This document shows positions 1 to 8,352 of a stretch of DNA of 64,000 bases, in pieces. The DNA comes from Curtobacterium guangdongense. GTDB lineage: Bacteria > Actinomycetota > Actinomycetes > Actinomycetales > Microbacteriaceae. Every line of letters starts with the position of its first letter. Position 1 is the stretch's first letter. The notes below the pieces were generated by a model. It was not told where the DNA came from. It was given only the letters and a program-made list of their open reading frames with translations, and searched no databases. A program made the translations under genes and the position numbers. The stretch covers positions 248,001 through 312,000 of the forward strand of contig NZ_JBMPIT010000005.1 in NCBI RefSeq assembly GCF_049341845.1, given 5' to 3'.

Positions 1-819
1 CTGCTCCGACCGCATGCGGGCGAGCTCCTCGAGCCCCCACTCGTACGTCTCGTCGAGGTCGACGACGGCACCGAGGAAGTGCCGGGAGTGCAGTTCGTAG
101 GCATCGCGGCCGACGGCGTCCACCGGGGTCGCCAGTGGCATCAGTTCGTGTTCGAGGAAGCGCCCGAGCGACCGGAAGGACGCCGCGGCGACCTCGCCAC
201 GACGAGCGAGCTCCGCGCGCACGGCGTCCGGGACGGGCGACCCGTCGTCGAGCGCGGCGCTCTCGGCGAGCTGTCGGAAGAAGCCGTCCTCGGCACCGCT
301 CCGGGCAGCCTGCTCGGCGACGAGCTCGACCTGGCGCCTGGCCGGCGTGACGCCCTCGCGCGTGCCCTCGAGCAGGGTCTCGCGGAACCCCTCGAGCGCG
401 TCCGGCAGTGCGCCGACGCGGCCGGCGATGTCGTCCCAGTCCGACGCCGTGGCGGTCGGCATCAGGTCGATGATCTCGCGGAGTGACTGCGCCGGGCTGG
501 CGATGACGTTGAGGTCACGCAGGTGGAGCTTCCGGTCGTACGACTCGACGACGAGGTCGAGCTCGGCGCCGAGGTCCGTCTTCGTCACGCGGTCGACGGC
601 GTCCACCGGCTCCGCGGCGGCCAGGGAACGAGCGGCCGCCTTCGCCGCGTCGGCCATCGCGGCCGCACCGGCGGGTGAGGTGTCGCCGTACTCCCCCGTG
701 CGCCCGGGGACGCCGATGTAGGTGGCGACCGTCGGGTCGAGGTCGACGAGGGTGGTCACCCATTCCTCGGCCACACGGTCGACGGCGGAGGGCTGGCGGG
801 CGGGACGGTCTTCGGTCAT
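1..819 (-). CDS. DUF885 family protein, partial (C-terminus beyond window)
   Basis: This frame is open from an ATG at 819 to the window edge (273 codons), so the C-terminal part is missing. The protein begins MTEDRPARQPSAVDRVAEEW and continues with the helical, acidic pattern of DUF885 proteins (for example DLDPTVATYIGVPGRTGEYG and YDRKLHLRDLNVIASPAQSL). Members are usually about 550-600 aa, and some are thought to be zinc-dependent peptidases; any metal-binding motif would lie in the missing half. The start is supported by a TAGGGT box ending 6 nt upstream, which implies a leaderless mRNA. The family call is from recall of the pattern; the enzymatic role is uncertain. Confidence 0.8.
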   Translation of the reverse strand, partial: MTEDRPARQPSAVDRVAEEWVTTLVDLDPTVATYIGVPGRTGEYGDTSPAGAAAMADAAKAAARSLAAAEPVDAVDRVTKTDLGAELDLVVESYDRKLHLRDLNVIASPAQSLREIIDLMPTATASDWDDIAGRVGALPDALEGFRETLLEGTREGVTPARRQVELVAEQAARSGAEDGFFRQLAESAALDDGSPVPDAVRAELARRGEVAAASFRSLGRFLEHELMPLATPVDAVGRDAYELHSRHFLGAVVDLDETYEWGLEELARMRSEQ

Positions 820-825
820 GCCACG

Positions 826-831
826 ACCCTA
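826..831 (-). promoter_or_regulatory. -10 box, leaderless promoter of the DUF885 gene
   Basis: TAGGGT on the minus strand lies 6 nt before the ATG at 819, so transcription would start at the A of the start codon. No ribosome binding site fits between. Confidence 0.5.
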
Positions 832-851
832 CCGATGTGCGCCGCCGCCGC

Positions 852-857
852 TAGGCT
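852..857 (+). promoter_or_regulatory. -10 box for the VOC (pseudo)gene
   Basis: TAGGCT on the plus strand, about 40 nt upstream of the ATG at 899. A weak GAAGGG ribosome binding site at 887-892 lies between them. Together with the minus-strand box at 826-831 this makes a divergent promoter region. Confidence 0.45.
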
Positions 858-898
858 CGGGCGCACCGGCACCGGCCGGTCAGTCGAAGGGATGTTGC

Positions 899-1672
899 AT
901 GTCCGAACACGATGGTCCTTGGGCACCCGGCAGCCCGTGTTGGTCGGACCTCGGCGTCGGGGACGTCCCTGCGGCCCGGCGGTTCTACGGCGAGGTGTTC
1001 GGCTGGGCGACCGAGGACGGCCCGCCGGAGTCCGGCGGGTACGTCATGGCGCTGCTCGACGGCCGCCCGGTCGCGGGCATCGGACCGCTGATGGGGGCGG
1101 AACAGCCCGTCAGCTGGACCGCGTAACTCGCCACCGACGACGCCGACATGACGGCCGCTGCGGTCACGGCGGCCGGTGGCACGGTGTTCACCGCGCCGTT
1201 CGACGTCATGGACGTCGGACGGATGGCGATCGCCGCGGACCCGACCGGGGCGGTGTTCGGGCTCTGGCAGGCACGGGCGCACGACGGCTACGGTCGAGTG
1301 GACCAGGCAGGTGCCCCCTGCTGGAACGAGGTCCACACCCGTGACGCCGAGACCGCGAAGACCTTCTACACGGCACTCTTCGGCTACACCTACGACGTGT
1401 TCGGCGACCCGTCGGAGCCGTACTCCTCCGCGAAGCTGCACCCGGACGACGCCGCCCCGGTCGCCGGGGTGTTCACGCCGCCCGGCGGACTGCCCGAGGG
1501 CGTCCCCGGGTACTGGCTCACCTGGTTCGGTGCGGCCGACACCGATGCGACGGTGGCCGCGATGACCGAGCGGGGCGGATCGGTCCTGATGGGACCGTTC
1601 GACAGCCCGTTCGGACGATCGGCGATCGTCACTGGCGCGCAGGGTGAGGTGTTCGGCATCGTCGCCATGTGA
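899..1672 (+). pseudogene. two-domain VOC/glyoxalase-like protein split by an in-frame TAA
   Basis: From the ATG at 899 the frame encodes a typical first VOC module (SPCWSDLGVGDVPAARRFYG) and stops at a TAA at 1124-1126, just after QPVSWTA. The same frame continues without a shift (LATDDADMTAAAVTAAGG), completes that module, and adds a full second module (CWNEVHTRDAETAKTFYTAL) to the TGA at 1670-1672. Without the TAA the product would be 257 aa, the normal length for two-module VOC proteins. Relatives usually have a Tyr in a W-T-x-Y-L context, so a single TAC-to-TAA change explains the break. The downstream part could be re-initiated at the ATG at 1148. VOC proteins include glyoxalases, dioxygenases and resistance proteins; the substrate here is unknown. 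A sequencing error is possible. Confidence 0.8.
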
Positions 1673-1691
1673 CGTCAGCCGGCGGCCGGAC

Positions 1692-1739
1692 GACGGACGG
1701 GAGGCACCGTGCCAGCTGGCACCGTGCCTCCCGTCCGTC
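1692..1739. terminator. bidirectional hairpin built on GACGGGAGGC arms
   Basis: The 48-nt palindrome has a 16-bp outer stem, a C:C mismatch, a 5-bp inner stem and an AGCT loop. It lies between the convergent VOC pseudogene and polA, where a shared terminator is expected. There is no U-tract on either side. The architecture matches the hairpin at 20798-20853. Confidence 0.65.
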
Positions 1740-1765
1740 TCGGGGTGCGCCCGGCGCACCGGCCG

Positions 1766-4438
1766 TCAGTGGGCTGCGGCCTCCCAGTTGGGGCCGGAGC
1801 CGACGGACACGTCGAGCGGCACGGTGAGGTCGGCCGCGCCGCCCATCCGGGCACGCAGGATCTCCTCGACGCGGTCCTGCTCCCCCGGAGCGACCTCGAG
1901 GATGAGTTCGTCGTGCACCTGGAGCAGCAGCCGCGTGCCCATGTCGCCGTCGCGCAGGTCGGCAGCGACGCCGAGCATCGCGATCTTCATGATGTCGGCG
2001 GCCGAGCCCTGGATCGGGGCGTTCAGCGCAGCACGCTCGGCGTTCTCGCGGAGGACGCGGTTCGGGCTCTTGAGGTCGGGGAAGGGACGACGACGACCGA
2101 AGATCGTCTCGGTGTAGCCGTCTTCACGGGCCTGCTCGACCACGTTGCGGAGGTAGTCCCGCACCGCGCCGAAGCGGGCGAAGTACTCGGTCATCAGGGT
2201 GCGGGCTTCGCTCTGCTCGATGCGGAGCTGCTTGGACAGACCGAACGCGCTGAGCCCGTACGCGAGGCCGTACGACATCGCCTTGACCTTCGTGCGCATC
2301 TCCGGGCTGACGTCCGCCGGCTCGACACCGAACACCCGGGCGCCGACGAAGCGGTGCAGGTCCTCGCCCTCGTTGAAGGCCTGGATCAGCCCGGGGTCGC
2401 CGGAGAGGTGCGCCATGATCCGCATCTCGATCTGCGAGTAGTCCGCGGTGAGGAGCGTCGTGTAGGGCTCGGCGACGGCGAACGCGGAGCGGACCCGACG
2501 ACCGACGGCCGTCTTCACCGGGATGTTCTGCAGGTTCGGGTCGGTGGAGGAGATGCGGCCGGTGCTGCTGCCGGTCTGCTCGTACCGCGTGTGGATGCGG
2601 CCGTCGACGACCGCGGCATCGAGGGTGTCCACGATCTGCCGGAGCTTCGTGGCGTCACGGTGCTGGAGCAGGAGCCCCAGGAACGGGTGCGGGTGCTGCT
2701 CCTGCAGGTCGGCCAGGCTCGCGGCGTCGGTCGAGAACCCCGTCTTGGTCTTGCGGGTCTTCGGCATCGCGAGTTCGGTGAAGAGCACTTCCTGCAGCTG
2801 CTTCGGCGAGCCGAGGTTGACCTCGTGCCCGATCTCGGCGAACGCCTGTTGCGCGAGGTCGGCCGCACGCTCCCCGAGTTCCTTCGAGAGGTTCGTGAGC
2901 ACCGGGCGGTCGATGCCGACACCGGTGGTCTCCATGTCGGCGAGGACCGACACGAGCGGGAGCTCGATGTCGTCGAGGACCCCCAGCGACCCGGCGTCGA
3001 TGCGGGCCCGGAGCGCCGTCGTCACGCGGAGGACGTACCAGGCGTGCACGCCGACGTTCACGGGGTCGGTCTCCGGGACGAGCTGGTTCGGGTCCGCCGT
3101 CGGGAGCTCCTCACCGAGCTCCTGGTAGACGAGGTCGGTGAGCGGCTGGCCCTGCTTGCCGGGGTTCGCCAACCAGCCCATGATGCGGGCGTCACCGGCG
3201 ATGCCGTTCACCGCGATGCCGGCGGTACCGAGCGCCTTCACGGCGGCCTTGGCGTCGTGGAAGTGCTTCGGGGCGTCGGACGCGAACCACGCGGTCAGTT
3301 GCTCGTAGTCCTTCGCACCGCTGCCGCCGGGGACCAGGACGGCGTCGTCGTGGGTGGCGATCCCGATGGCACTGAGGCGGCTGTCGATGACCTCGACCGC
3401 GACGCCGTACCCGTTCTCGGCTGCCGCGGCGTTCTTCCGCTCGAGCCAGTAGCCGAGCTCTTCGTCGATCAGGGTCTTCACCGGCGGCGAGGCGGGCCCG
3501 CTGTCCTCGACGCCGCCCTCGACCGCTGGAGCCTCACCGGTCTCGCCGTTCCCGGCGACCTTGAACACGCGGTCGAGCAACGTGCGGAACTGCAGCTTGG
3601 CGAAGAGCTCGCGGACGGCGGTCTCGTCGAGGGGACGGAGCGCGACGTCCGCCGGACCGACCGGCAGCTCGACGTCGGTGACGAGGCGGTTCAGCTTGCG
3701 GTTCCGGATCGCCCGGTCCTTCTGCTCGCGCAGGTTGTTGCCGACGACGCCCTTGATCTCGTCCGCGTGCTCGAGCACGCCGTCGAGCGAGCCGTACTGG
3801 GTGATCCACTTGACGGCGGTCTTCTCGCCGACCTTGTCGATGCCGATCAGGTTGTCGCTGGTCTCGCCCACGAGTGCGGCGATGTCCGGGTACTGGTGCG
3901 GCTCGATGCCGTACCGCTCGTAGACCTTGTCGCGGTCGTAGCGGGTGAGTTCGGACACCCCGCGGACGGACGGGTACAGCAGCGTGACGTCGTCGTTCAC
4001 GAGCTGGATGGAGTCGCGGTCGCCGGACACCACGTAGACCTGGTAGCCCTGCGCAGCACCCTGCGAAGAGAGGGTCGCGAGGATGTCGTCCGCCTCGTAG
4101 TCCTCCTTCGTGACGGTGGTGATGCCCATCGCCTCGAGCGCCTGCTGCAGGAGCGGGATCTGGCCCTTGAACTCCGCGGGGGTCTCGGAACGGGTGCCCT
4201 TGTAGTCCTCGTACTCACGGGTGCGGAACGAGAACCGCGAGATGTCGAACGCGACCGCCAGGTGGGTCGGCTTCTCGCGCTGGAGGAGCATGAGCAGCAT
4301 CGAGATGAAGCCGTGGATGGCGTTCGTGTGCTGCCCGTCGCGGTTCACGAAGCTGTCCACCGGGAGCGCGTAGAAGGCCCGGAAGGCGAGCGAGTGGCCG
4401 TCGATGACCATGAGGGTAGGCTTTGCGGAGTCCGACAC
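1766..4438 (-). CDS. polA: DNA polymerase I
   Basis: The 890-aa family A DNA polymerase fills gaps and removes RNA primers during replication and repair. Domains in order are a 5'-3' exonuclease (about 1-300, starting LMVIDGHSLAFRAFY), a 3'-5' exonuclease-like fold (about 310-490) and the polymerase. Polymerase motif A has D666 in DYSQIEMR, motif B is RTKVKAMSYGLAYG (R715, K719, Y723), and motif C has D843 in QVHDELILEV. The proofreading domain looks inactive: the usual D-x-E is replaced by VAVEVIDS, as in many actinobacterial PolA proteins. The GTG start at 4438 is supported by a TAGGCT box 6 nt upstream. It is divergent from the thioesterase at 4482. Confidence 0.97.
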   Translation of the reverse strand: MSDSAKPTLMVIDGHSLAFRAFYALPVDSFVNRDGQHTNAIHGFISMLLMLLQREKPTHLAVAFDISRFSFRTREYEDYKGTRSETPAEFKGQIPLLQQALEAMGITTVTKEDYEADDILATLSSQGAAQGYQVYVVSGDRDSIQLVNDDVTLLYPSVRGVSELTRYDRDKVYERYGIEPHQYPDIAALVGETSDNLIGIDKVGEKTAVKWITQYGSLDGVLEHADEIKGVVGNNLREQKDRAIRNRKLNRLVTDVELPVGPADVALRPLDETAVRELFAKLQFRTLLDRVFKVAGNGETGEAPAVEGGVEDSGPASPPVKTLIDEELGYWLERKNAAAAENGYGVAVEVIDSRLSAIGIATHDDAVLVPGGSGAKDYEQLTAWFASDAPKHFHDAKAAVKALGTAGIAVNGIAGDARIMGWLANPGKQGQPLTDLVYQELGEELPTADPNQLVPETDPVNVGVHAWYVLRVTTALRARIDAGSLGVLDDIELPLVSVLADMETTGVGIDRPVLTNLSKELGERAADLAQQAFAEIGHEVNLGSPKQLQEVLFTELAMPKTRKTKTGFSTDAASLADLQEQHPHPFLGLLLQHRDATKLRQIVDTLDAAVVDGRIHTRYEQTGSSTGRISSTDPNLQNIPVKTAVGRRVRSAFAVAEPYTTLLTADYSQIEMRIMAHLSGDPGLIQAFNEGEDLHRFVGARVFGVEPADVSPEMRTKVKAMSYGLAYGLSAFGLSKQLRIEQSEARTLMTEYFARFGAVRDYLRNVVEQAREDGYTETIFGRRRPFPDLKSPNRVLRENAERAALNAPIQGSAADIMKIAMLGVAADLRDGDMGTRLLLQVHDELILEVAPGEQDRVEEILRARMGGAADLTVPLDVSVGSGPNWEAAAH
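4417..4422 (+). promoter_or_regulatory. possible -10 box for the thioesterase gene
   Basis: TAGGCT on the plus strand inside the first codons of polA, about 60 nt before the GTG at 4482. It would give a leader of roughly 50 nt. Weak: no clear -35 was seen. Confidence 0.3.
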
Positions 4439-4444
4439 CCGGAC

Positions 4445-4450
4445 AGCCTA
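4445..4450 (-). promoter_or_regulatory. -10 box, leaderless promoter of polA
   Basis: TAGGCT on the minus strand with a 6-nt spacer to the polA GTG at 4438, so the start codon would be at the mRNA 5' end. Confidence 0.55.
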
Positions 4451-4481
4451 CCGACGCCATCCGACACGGGAGTCCCAGCGC

Positions 4482-4907
4482 GTGACCGACGAAGCGACCA
4501 CCACCGGAACCGTCGACGAACGCCTCGCGGACCGCGGGATGGGCGAGCTCGCCGACAAGATGGGCATGGTCATCACGGAGCTCTCCGCGGAGCGCGCCGT
4601 CGGCACCATCCCGGTCGAGGGCAACCGGCAGCCGGTCGGGCTCCTGCACGGTGGGGCGTACGTCGTCCTGGCGGAGAGCCTCGGTTCGATGGCCGCGAAC
4701 GTGCACGCCGGACCCGGTCGGTACGCGGTCGGCATCGAGCTGAACGCCTCGCACTCGCGGAGCGCCACCAGCGGCATCGTCACCGGCACGTGCACCGCGA
4801 TCCACCTCGGCAACACGCTGACGACCCACGAGATCGTCCTCACCGACGACCAGGGGCGACGCTGCTCCACGGTGCGCATCACGAACATGATCCGCGAGCG
4901 GCGCTGA
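4482..4907 (+). CDS. PaaI-family hotdog-fold thioesterase
   Basis: The 141-aa protein matches PaaI/YbgC-like acyl-CoA thioesterases. LLHGGAYVVLAESLGSMAAN is the characteristic HGG-x-x-x-x-x-x-E region, followed by GIELNASHSRSATSGIVTG and a C-terminal strand that ends in IRER. Such enzymes hydrolyse aryl- or acyl-CoA thioesters in the cytoplasm, commonly in phenylacetate or menaquinone metabolism; the substrate here cannot be told. The GTG at 4482 (VTDEATTTG) was chosen because the family starts close to this point; the frame also extends upstream to 4404 inside polA. A PaaI-type gene next to polA and pdtaR is common in Microbacteriaceae (from memory). Confidence 0.88.
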   Translation: MTDEATTTGTVDERLADRGMGELADKMGMVITELSAERAVGTIPVEGNRQPVGLLHGGAYVVLAESLGSMAANVHAGPGRYAVGIELNASHSRSATSGIVTGTCTAIHLGNTLTTHEIVLTDDQGRRCSTVRITNMIRERR

Positions 4908-4935
4908 CCGACCGCTCCGACGCAGGAAGTCCGCC

Positions 4936-5310
4936 ATGGACTGGAAGATCGAGCTCATCATGGTCCCCGTCAGCGACGTCGACCGTGCCCGCGAGTTCTA
5001 CGAACGCATCGGCTTCACGATCGACCACGACCAGCGCGTCTCGGACGAGCTCCGTTTCGTGCAGGCCACCCCGCCCGGATCCGCGTGCTCGATCGCGTTC
5101 GGCCAGGGCATCATGTCCCCCGACGTGCTTCCCGGGTCGCTGAAGTCGATCCAGGTCGTCGTCCCCGACGCCGACGAGGCCCTCGCGCACCTGCAGGGCC
5201 TCGGGGTGAACGCCGTCGGCGTCGACGAGATGTCCTGGGGCCGGTTCGTCTTCTTCACCGACCCGGACGAGAACGCCTGGACGCTGCAGCAGCTGCCAGC
5301 GCGCGGCTGA
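4936..5310 (+). CDS. single-domain VOC family protein
   Basis: The 124-aa protein forms one vicinal-oxygen-chelate module. MDWKIELIMVPVSDVDRARE is the first beta-alpha unit with REFYERIGF, and the C-terminal half holds FVFFTDPDENAWTLQQL, where the final Glu/His metal position is not canonical. VOC proteins of this length are often lyase- or resistance-like and have unknown substrates. AGGAAG at 4923-4928 is a good ribosome binding site. It follows the thioesterase by 28 nt, so the two may be co-transcribed. It is convergent with the GNAT gene. Confidence 0.85.
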   Translation: MDWKIELIMVPVSDVDRAREFYERIGFTIDHDQRVSDELRFVQATPPGSACSIAFGQGIMSPDVLPGSLKSIQVVVPDADEALAHLQGLGVNAVGVDEMSWGRFVFFTDPDENAWTLQQLPARG

Positions 5311-5326
5311 GCGACGACGGGCGCGG

Positions 5327-5797
5327 TCAGTCCTCCGGCGGCCGCTGCAGCAGCAGCCGGGCATCGCCGAAGCCGAGCCGCCGGTAGAGTCGTTCGCCGT
5401 CCACGCTCGAGTGCACCGACGTGCGCTCGGAGCCGAGTTCGTCGGCGATCTCGAGCAGGCGCGCCACGAGCCGGCCTGCGACCCCGAGACCACGCAGGTC
5501 CGGGTGCACGTAGACGGTCTGCACGTCGGCCGTGATGCGGCCGCCTGGACGGTCCGGTGCCGGCGGCCGGGCGACCAGCGCCAGCCACGCCATCCCGAGC
5601 ACGACGCCGTCGCGCTCGGCGACGACGCACCGATGCGAGTCCGGGTGGGCGACGGCGAAGTCCGTCATCGCGTCGCGGTAGGACTCAGGTGTCTGCGCGG
5701 CCTGCCGGCCGTCCTCCTCGATGCTCCACCGCCACCGCAGGTCGGCAACCGCCGGCATGTCGGACGGACGGGAGGCACGGATCACGACGTCGTTCAC
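5327..5797 (-). CDS. GNAT family N-acetyltransferase
   Basis: The 156-aa GCN5-related acetyltransferase would transfer acetyl from acetyl-CoA to an amine. The acetyl-CoA binding motif A is VQTVYVHPDLRGLGVAGRL, with the R-x-x-G-x-G/A signature, and the C-terminus has the YRRLGF motif B element. The N-terminal VIRASRPSDMPAVADL is the usual first strand and helix. The substrate is unknown. The codons for RASRPS overlap a copy of the window-wide motif GACGGGAGGC (5767-5776). Confidence 0.88.
   Translation of the reverse strand: MNDVVIRASRPSDMPAVADLRWRWSIEEDGRQAAQTPESYRDAMTDFAVAHPDSHRCVVAERDGVVLGMAWLALVARPPAPDRPGGRITADVQTVYVHPDLRGLGVAGRLVARLLEIADELGSERTSVHSSVDGERLYRRLGFGDARLLLQRPPED
5767..5776 (+). 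repeat. dispersed GACGGGAGGC motif, copy inside the GNAT gene
   Basis: Exact copy of the 10-mer that recurs nine times in the window. It lies near the 5' end of the minus-strand GNAT gene and encodes A-S-R-P. Confidence 0.6.
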
Positions 5798-5837
5798 GGT
5801 TCCACCTTCGCAGATGGTCGGTTCCAGGGCCGCGAGA

Positions 5838-5900
5838 CGCCGCCGGAGACACGGAACGCCGCCGAGAACGCGAAACGCCGCCGAGAACGGCGGCGTTTCG
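5838..5900 (-). terminator. hairpin with repeated left arm downstream of pdtaR
   Basis: A perfect 13-bp stem with an AGAA loop spans 5871-5900, about 20 nt past the pdtaR stop. The arm core CGCCGCC(G)GAGA recurs twice more upstream at about 5838-5868, giving three tandem partial copies about 17-20 nt apart. No U-tract is visible, so termination is inferred from the stem alone. Confidence 0.55.
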
Positions 5901-5921
5901 GGTAAGAAGCGGTGTGAGCGA

Positions 5922-6527
5922 CTACTTCTTGGCGCTGAGCTGCTCGATGATCGCCTTGGCGACGTCGTGCATGGTCAGGCGGCGGTCCATCGAGGCCTTC
6001 TGGATCCAGCGGAACGCCTCGGGCTCGGTGAGGCCCATCTTCTCGTTGAGCAGGCCCTTGGCGCGGTCGACGAGCTTGCGGGTCTCGAAGCGCTCGACCA
6101 GGTCGGCGACCTCGGCTTCGAGGGTGATGATCTGCTGGTGCCGCGAGAGGGCGATCTCGATCGCGGGGAGCAGGTCGTTCGGCGTGAAGGGCTTCACGAC
6201 GTACGCGAGCGCTCCGGCCTCGGTCGCACGCTCGACGAGCTCCTTCTGGCTGAACGCCGTGAGGAGGACGACCGGGGCGATGTGGTTCTTCGAGAGCTTC
6301 TCGGCCGCGGAGATGCCGTCGAGCTGGGGCATCTTGACGTCCATGATGACGAGGTCCGGGCGGAGGTCGGTCGCGAGCTGCACGGCGGTCTCGCCGTCAC
6401 CCGCTTCGCCGACGACGTCGAACCCGTTGTCGCGGAGGATCTCGACGATGTCGAGACGGATGAGCGACTCGTCCTCGGCGACGACGACACGACGGGGTGC
6501 TGTTGCAGTTGCTTCTGAGTCACTCAC
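5922..6527 (-). CDS. pdtaR: ANTAR-domain response regulator (PdtaR-like)
   Basis: The 201-aa protein has an N-terminal receiver domain with acidic pocket AED (18-20), phospho-acceptor D63 in DLVIMDVKMPQLDG and conserved K112 in YVVKPF. The C-terminal ANTAR domain (about 140-196) includes KLVDRAKGLLNEKMGLTEPE. ANTAR domains bind paired RNA hairpins and prevent termination when the receiver is phosphorylated. In actinobacteria the partner kinase is PdtaS, which is not in this window. The GTG at 6527 was chosen because a TAGGCT box lies 7 nt upstream and the longer in-frame extension runs back through the tRNA gene. It is placed beside polA and pyk as in related genomes (from memory). Confidence 0.95.
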   Translation of the reverse strand: MSDSEATATAPRRVVVAEDESLIRLDIVEILRDNGFDVVGEAGDGETAVQLATDLRPDLVIMDVKMPQLDGISAAEKLSKNHIAPVVLLTAFSQKELVERATEAGALAYVVKPFTPNDLLPAIEIALSRHQQIITLEAEVADLVERFETRKLVDRAKGLLNEKMGLTEPEAFRWIQKASMDRRLTMHDVAKAIIEQLSAKK

Positions 6528-6534
6528 GTCCGAA

Positions 6535-6540
6535 AGCCTA
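6535..6540 (-). promoter_or_regulatory. -10 box, leaderless promoter of pdtaR
   Basis: TAGGCT on the minus strand with a 7-nt spacer to the GTG at 6527. It lies 50 nt downstream of the tRNA-Leu 3' end. Confidence 0.5.
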
Positions 6541-6590
6541 CTAGACGCAAGGAGCACGCCGTTCCAGATCAGGAGTCGACGGGGAACTTG

Positions 6591-6672
6591 TACGAGTGGC
6601 GGGACTTGAACCCGCACGCCGTGAGGCAGAGCATTTTGAGTGCCCCGTGTCTGCCGATTCCACCACACTCGC
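6591..6672 (-). tRNA. tRNA-Leu (anticodon CAA)
   Basis: On the minus strand the sequence starts GCGAGTG and pairs with CACTCGT at the 3' end (7-bp acceptor, one G-U). The anticodon loop CTCAAAA gives anticodon CAA (reads UUG). A long variable arm follows, as in Leu tRNAs, and GGGTTCAAGTCCC is the T arm. The discriminator base is A, and CCA is not encoded. It is 82 nt long. Confidence 0.96.
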
Positions 6673-6724
6673 GAGGTGACTCACGATACCAGCCCGGCCC
6701 GGGCCTCCAGGCCGGTGCCCGCGC

Positions 6725-7903
6725 TCACGGACCTTCGAGCGCCTCCACCGCGGCCACCAGTCCGGCCCGGCGTGGCGACCGCGGCGGCAGCGTCGCGAGC
6801 AGCGCTCGCAGCACGCGCGCATCCGCGGAACCATCAGGGGTGCGGGACCAGGCGAGCAGCGCGTCGGGCGACCCGTCGGACACGACCGCCTCGCGGAACC
6901 GACCGCGCACCAGGTCGCGGAGCGCGTCCACACCGGGCGCGGCGGAACCGGGGAGAACGGGTCCCGGGTAGCGGCTGACGGCCTGGAGGCGCGCTCCGCG
7001 GTCGAGCGCGGACAGCACGCCGTCGACGTCGGTGCGGACACCGCCCACGCGGTACGGGCGGGAGGCGAGCGTCACCGACGGTGCGGCCGACGACAGCACG
7101 CGGCGGAGCCGCACGACCTCGGCGCGGAGCGTGACGACCGCGCCGGGATCGCCGTAGACGGCGTCGGCGAGATCAGCGGCGGCCATCCCGGCCGGGGCGG
7201 TCGCGAGCACCGCGAGGATCTCCGAGTGCCTCGCCGACATCGCCATCGCGCGGCCGTCGACGTGCAGGGTCGCGGTGTCGGAGCCGAGCAGGACGAGCTC
7301 GGCCTCGGCCGGCGCGATCGCCGCGGGAGTCGGGACCCGGAGCGTGGCGAGCGCGAGTTCCGCTTCGACCGCCGCGACGGTCGCACGCACGAGCGGCAGC
7401 GTGTGCCGTTCGACCGCGCGGTCGTCGCCCGTGATGTCGAGCACGCCGACCGCGCGTCCGGACGAGTCGTGCACCGGGACCGCCGTGCAGGACCAGGGCT
7501 TCACCGCGGTCGCGTAGTGCTCGTCGCTGCGGATCTGCACGGCACGGTCGATACGGAGTGCGGTACCTGGTGCGCTCGTGCCGACGTGTTCCTCTGCCCA
7601 GTCGGCGCCGGGGACGAACCCCATGTCCTCCGCTGCCCGTCGAGCGGTCCGGGCGCCGTCGACCCAGACGAGTCGGCCGGACGCGTCGCCGACGGCCACG
7701 ACGCAGCCGGCCGACCGCGTGTCGTCGACGAGCAGCCGCCGGACGATCGGCAGCAGCGTGGCGAGGGGCCCGTCTCGCCGGGCGGCGTCGAGTTCATCGG
7801 CTCCGAGGGCGACCCGCGGGACACCATCGGGGTCGACGCCCGCGGAGCGGCGCCAGGATTCGGCGACGAGGGGACGAACGGAGCCCGGTCGGGGTGCGCG
7901 CAT
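6725..7903 (-). CDS. GAF-domain transcriptional regulator of the aldehyde dehydrogenase cassette
   Basis: The 392-aa protein resembles the sensor half of AcoR-type regulators. It starts RPLVAESWRRSAGVDPDG and contains a GAF domain (about 60-190) ending CTAVPVHDSSGRAVGVLDI. Instead of a sigma-54 ATPase it continues into a winged-helix-like segment (HSEILAVLATAPAGMAAADL) and a helical tail. It is therefore probably a sigma-70-type activator or repressor. In actinobacteria such genes commonly flank an aldehyde dehydrogenase plus a DUF779 gene, exactly as here, so control of that pair by a small-molecule aldehyde or alcohol is inferred. The ATG has GGAGGA-type sequence just upstream. Confidence 0.82.
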   Translation of the reverse strand: MRAPRPGSVRPLVAESWRRSAGVDPDGVPRVALGADELDAARRDGPLATLLPIVRRLLVDDTRSAGCVVAVGDASGRLVWVDGARTARRAAEDMGFVPGADWAEEHVGTSAPGTALRIDRAVQIRSDEHYATAVKPWSCTAVPVHDSSGRAVGVLDITGDDRAVERHTLPLVRATVAAVEAELALATLRVPTPAAIAPAEAELVLLGSDTATLHVDGRAMAMSARHSEILAVLATAPAGMAAADLADAVYGDPGAVVTLRAEVVRLRRVLSSAAPSVTLASRPYRVGGVRTDVDGVLSALDRGARLQAVSRYPGPVLPGSAAPGVDALRDLVRGRFREAVVSDGSPDALLAWSRTPDGSADARVLRALLATLPPRSPRRAGLVAAVEALEGP

Positions 7904-7954
7904 GCGTCCTCCGTCCTCGGGTCCGCCCGTCGCGTCGTCGCGCCGGGTGCGGTC

Positions 7955-7960
7955 AGCCTA
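7955..7960 (-). promoter_or_regulatory. -10 box for the GAF regulator
   Basis: TAGGCT on the minus strand overlaps the stop of the DUF779 gene, giving the regulator its own promoter with a leader of about 45 nt. Confidence 0.4.
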
Positions 7961-8352
7961 CGTCCGGTGGGTGGCCGGGACCAGACCGAGATCCTCCAGT
8001 TCCGGGTCGGTGAACATCCGGGACCTGGTGAGGAACCGCTTGCCCTCGGGGACCTCGAGCGAGAAGCCGCCGCCACGACCGTCGACGACGTCGATCGTGA
8101 GGTGGGTGTACTTCCAGTACTCGAACTGTGCCTTCGACATGTAGACCTCGACGGGGTCGATGCCGTCGACCTCGAGCGCGCCGAGCAGTACGTCCCCCGG
8201 CCCGGTCATGAACATGCCGACGGGGTAGCACATCGGGCTGGAGCCGTCGCAGCAGCCACCGGACTGGTGGAACATGAGCGGGCCGTGCCGGGCGGCGAGG
8301 GACCGGAGCAGGTCGCTCGCCGCCGGCGTGACCGCGACGCGGTCGGTGCTCA

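Noticed and set aside
1124..1126. Selenocysteine or other recoding of the TAA in the VOC gene
   Set aside because: TAA is not a known Sec or Pyl codon and no recoding element is visible; a nonsense change is simpler.
1709..5143. Open frame of 1144 codons on the plus strand opposite polA
   Set aside because: Antisense shadow of polA and beyond; no domain and biased composition.
6528..6668. Longer pdtaR start inside the tRNA gene
   Set aside because: The extra residues are an out-of-context translation of tRNA-Leu and the promoter region; the GTG at 6527 with its TAGGCT box is better.
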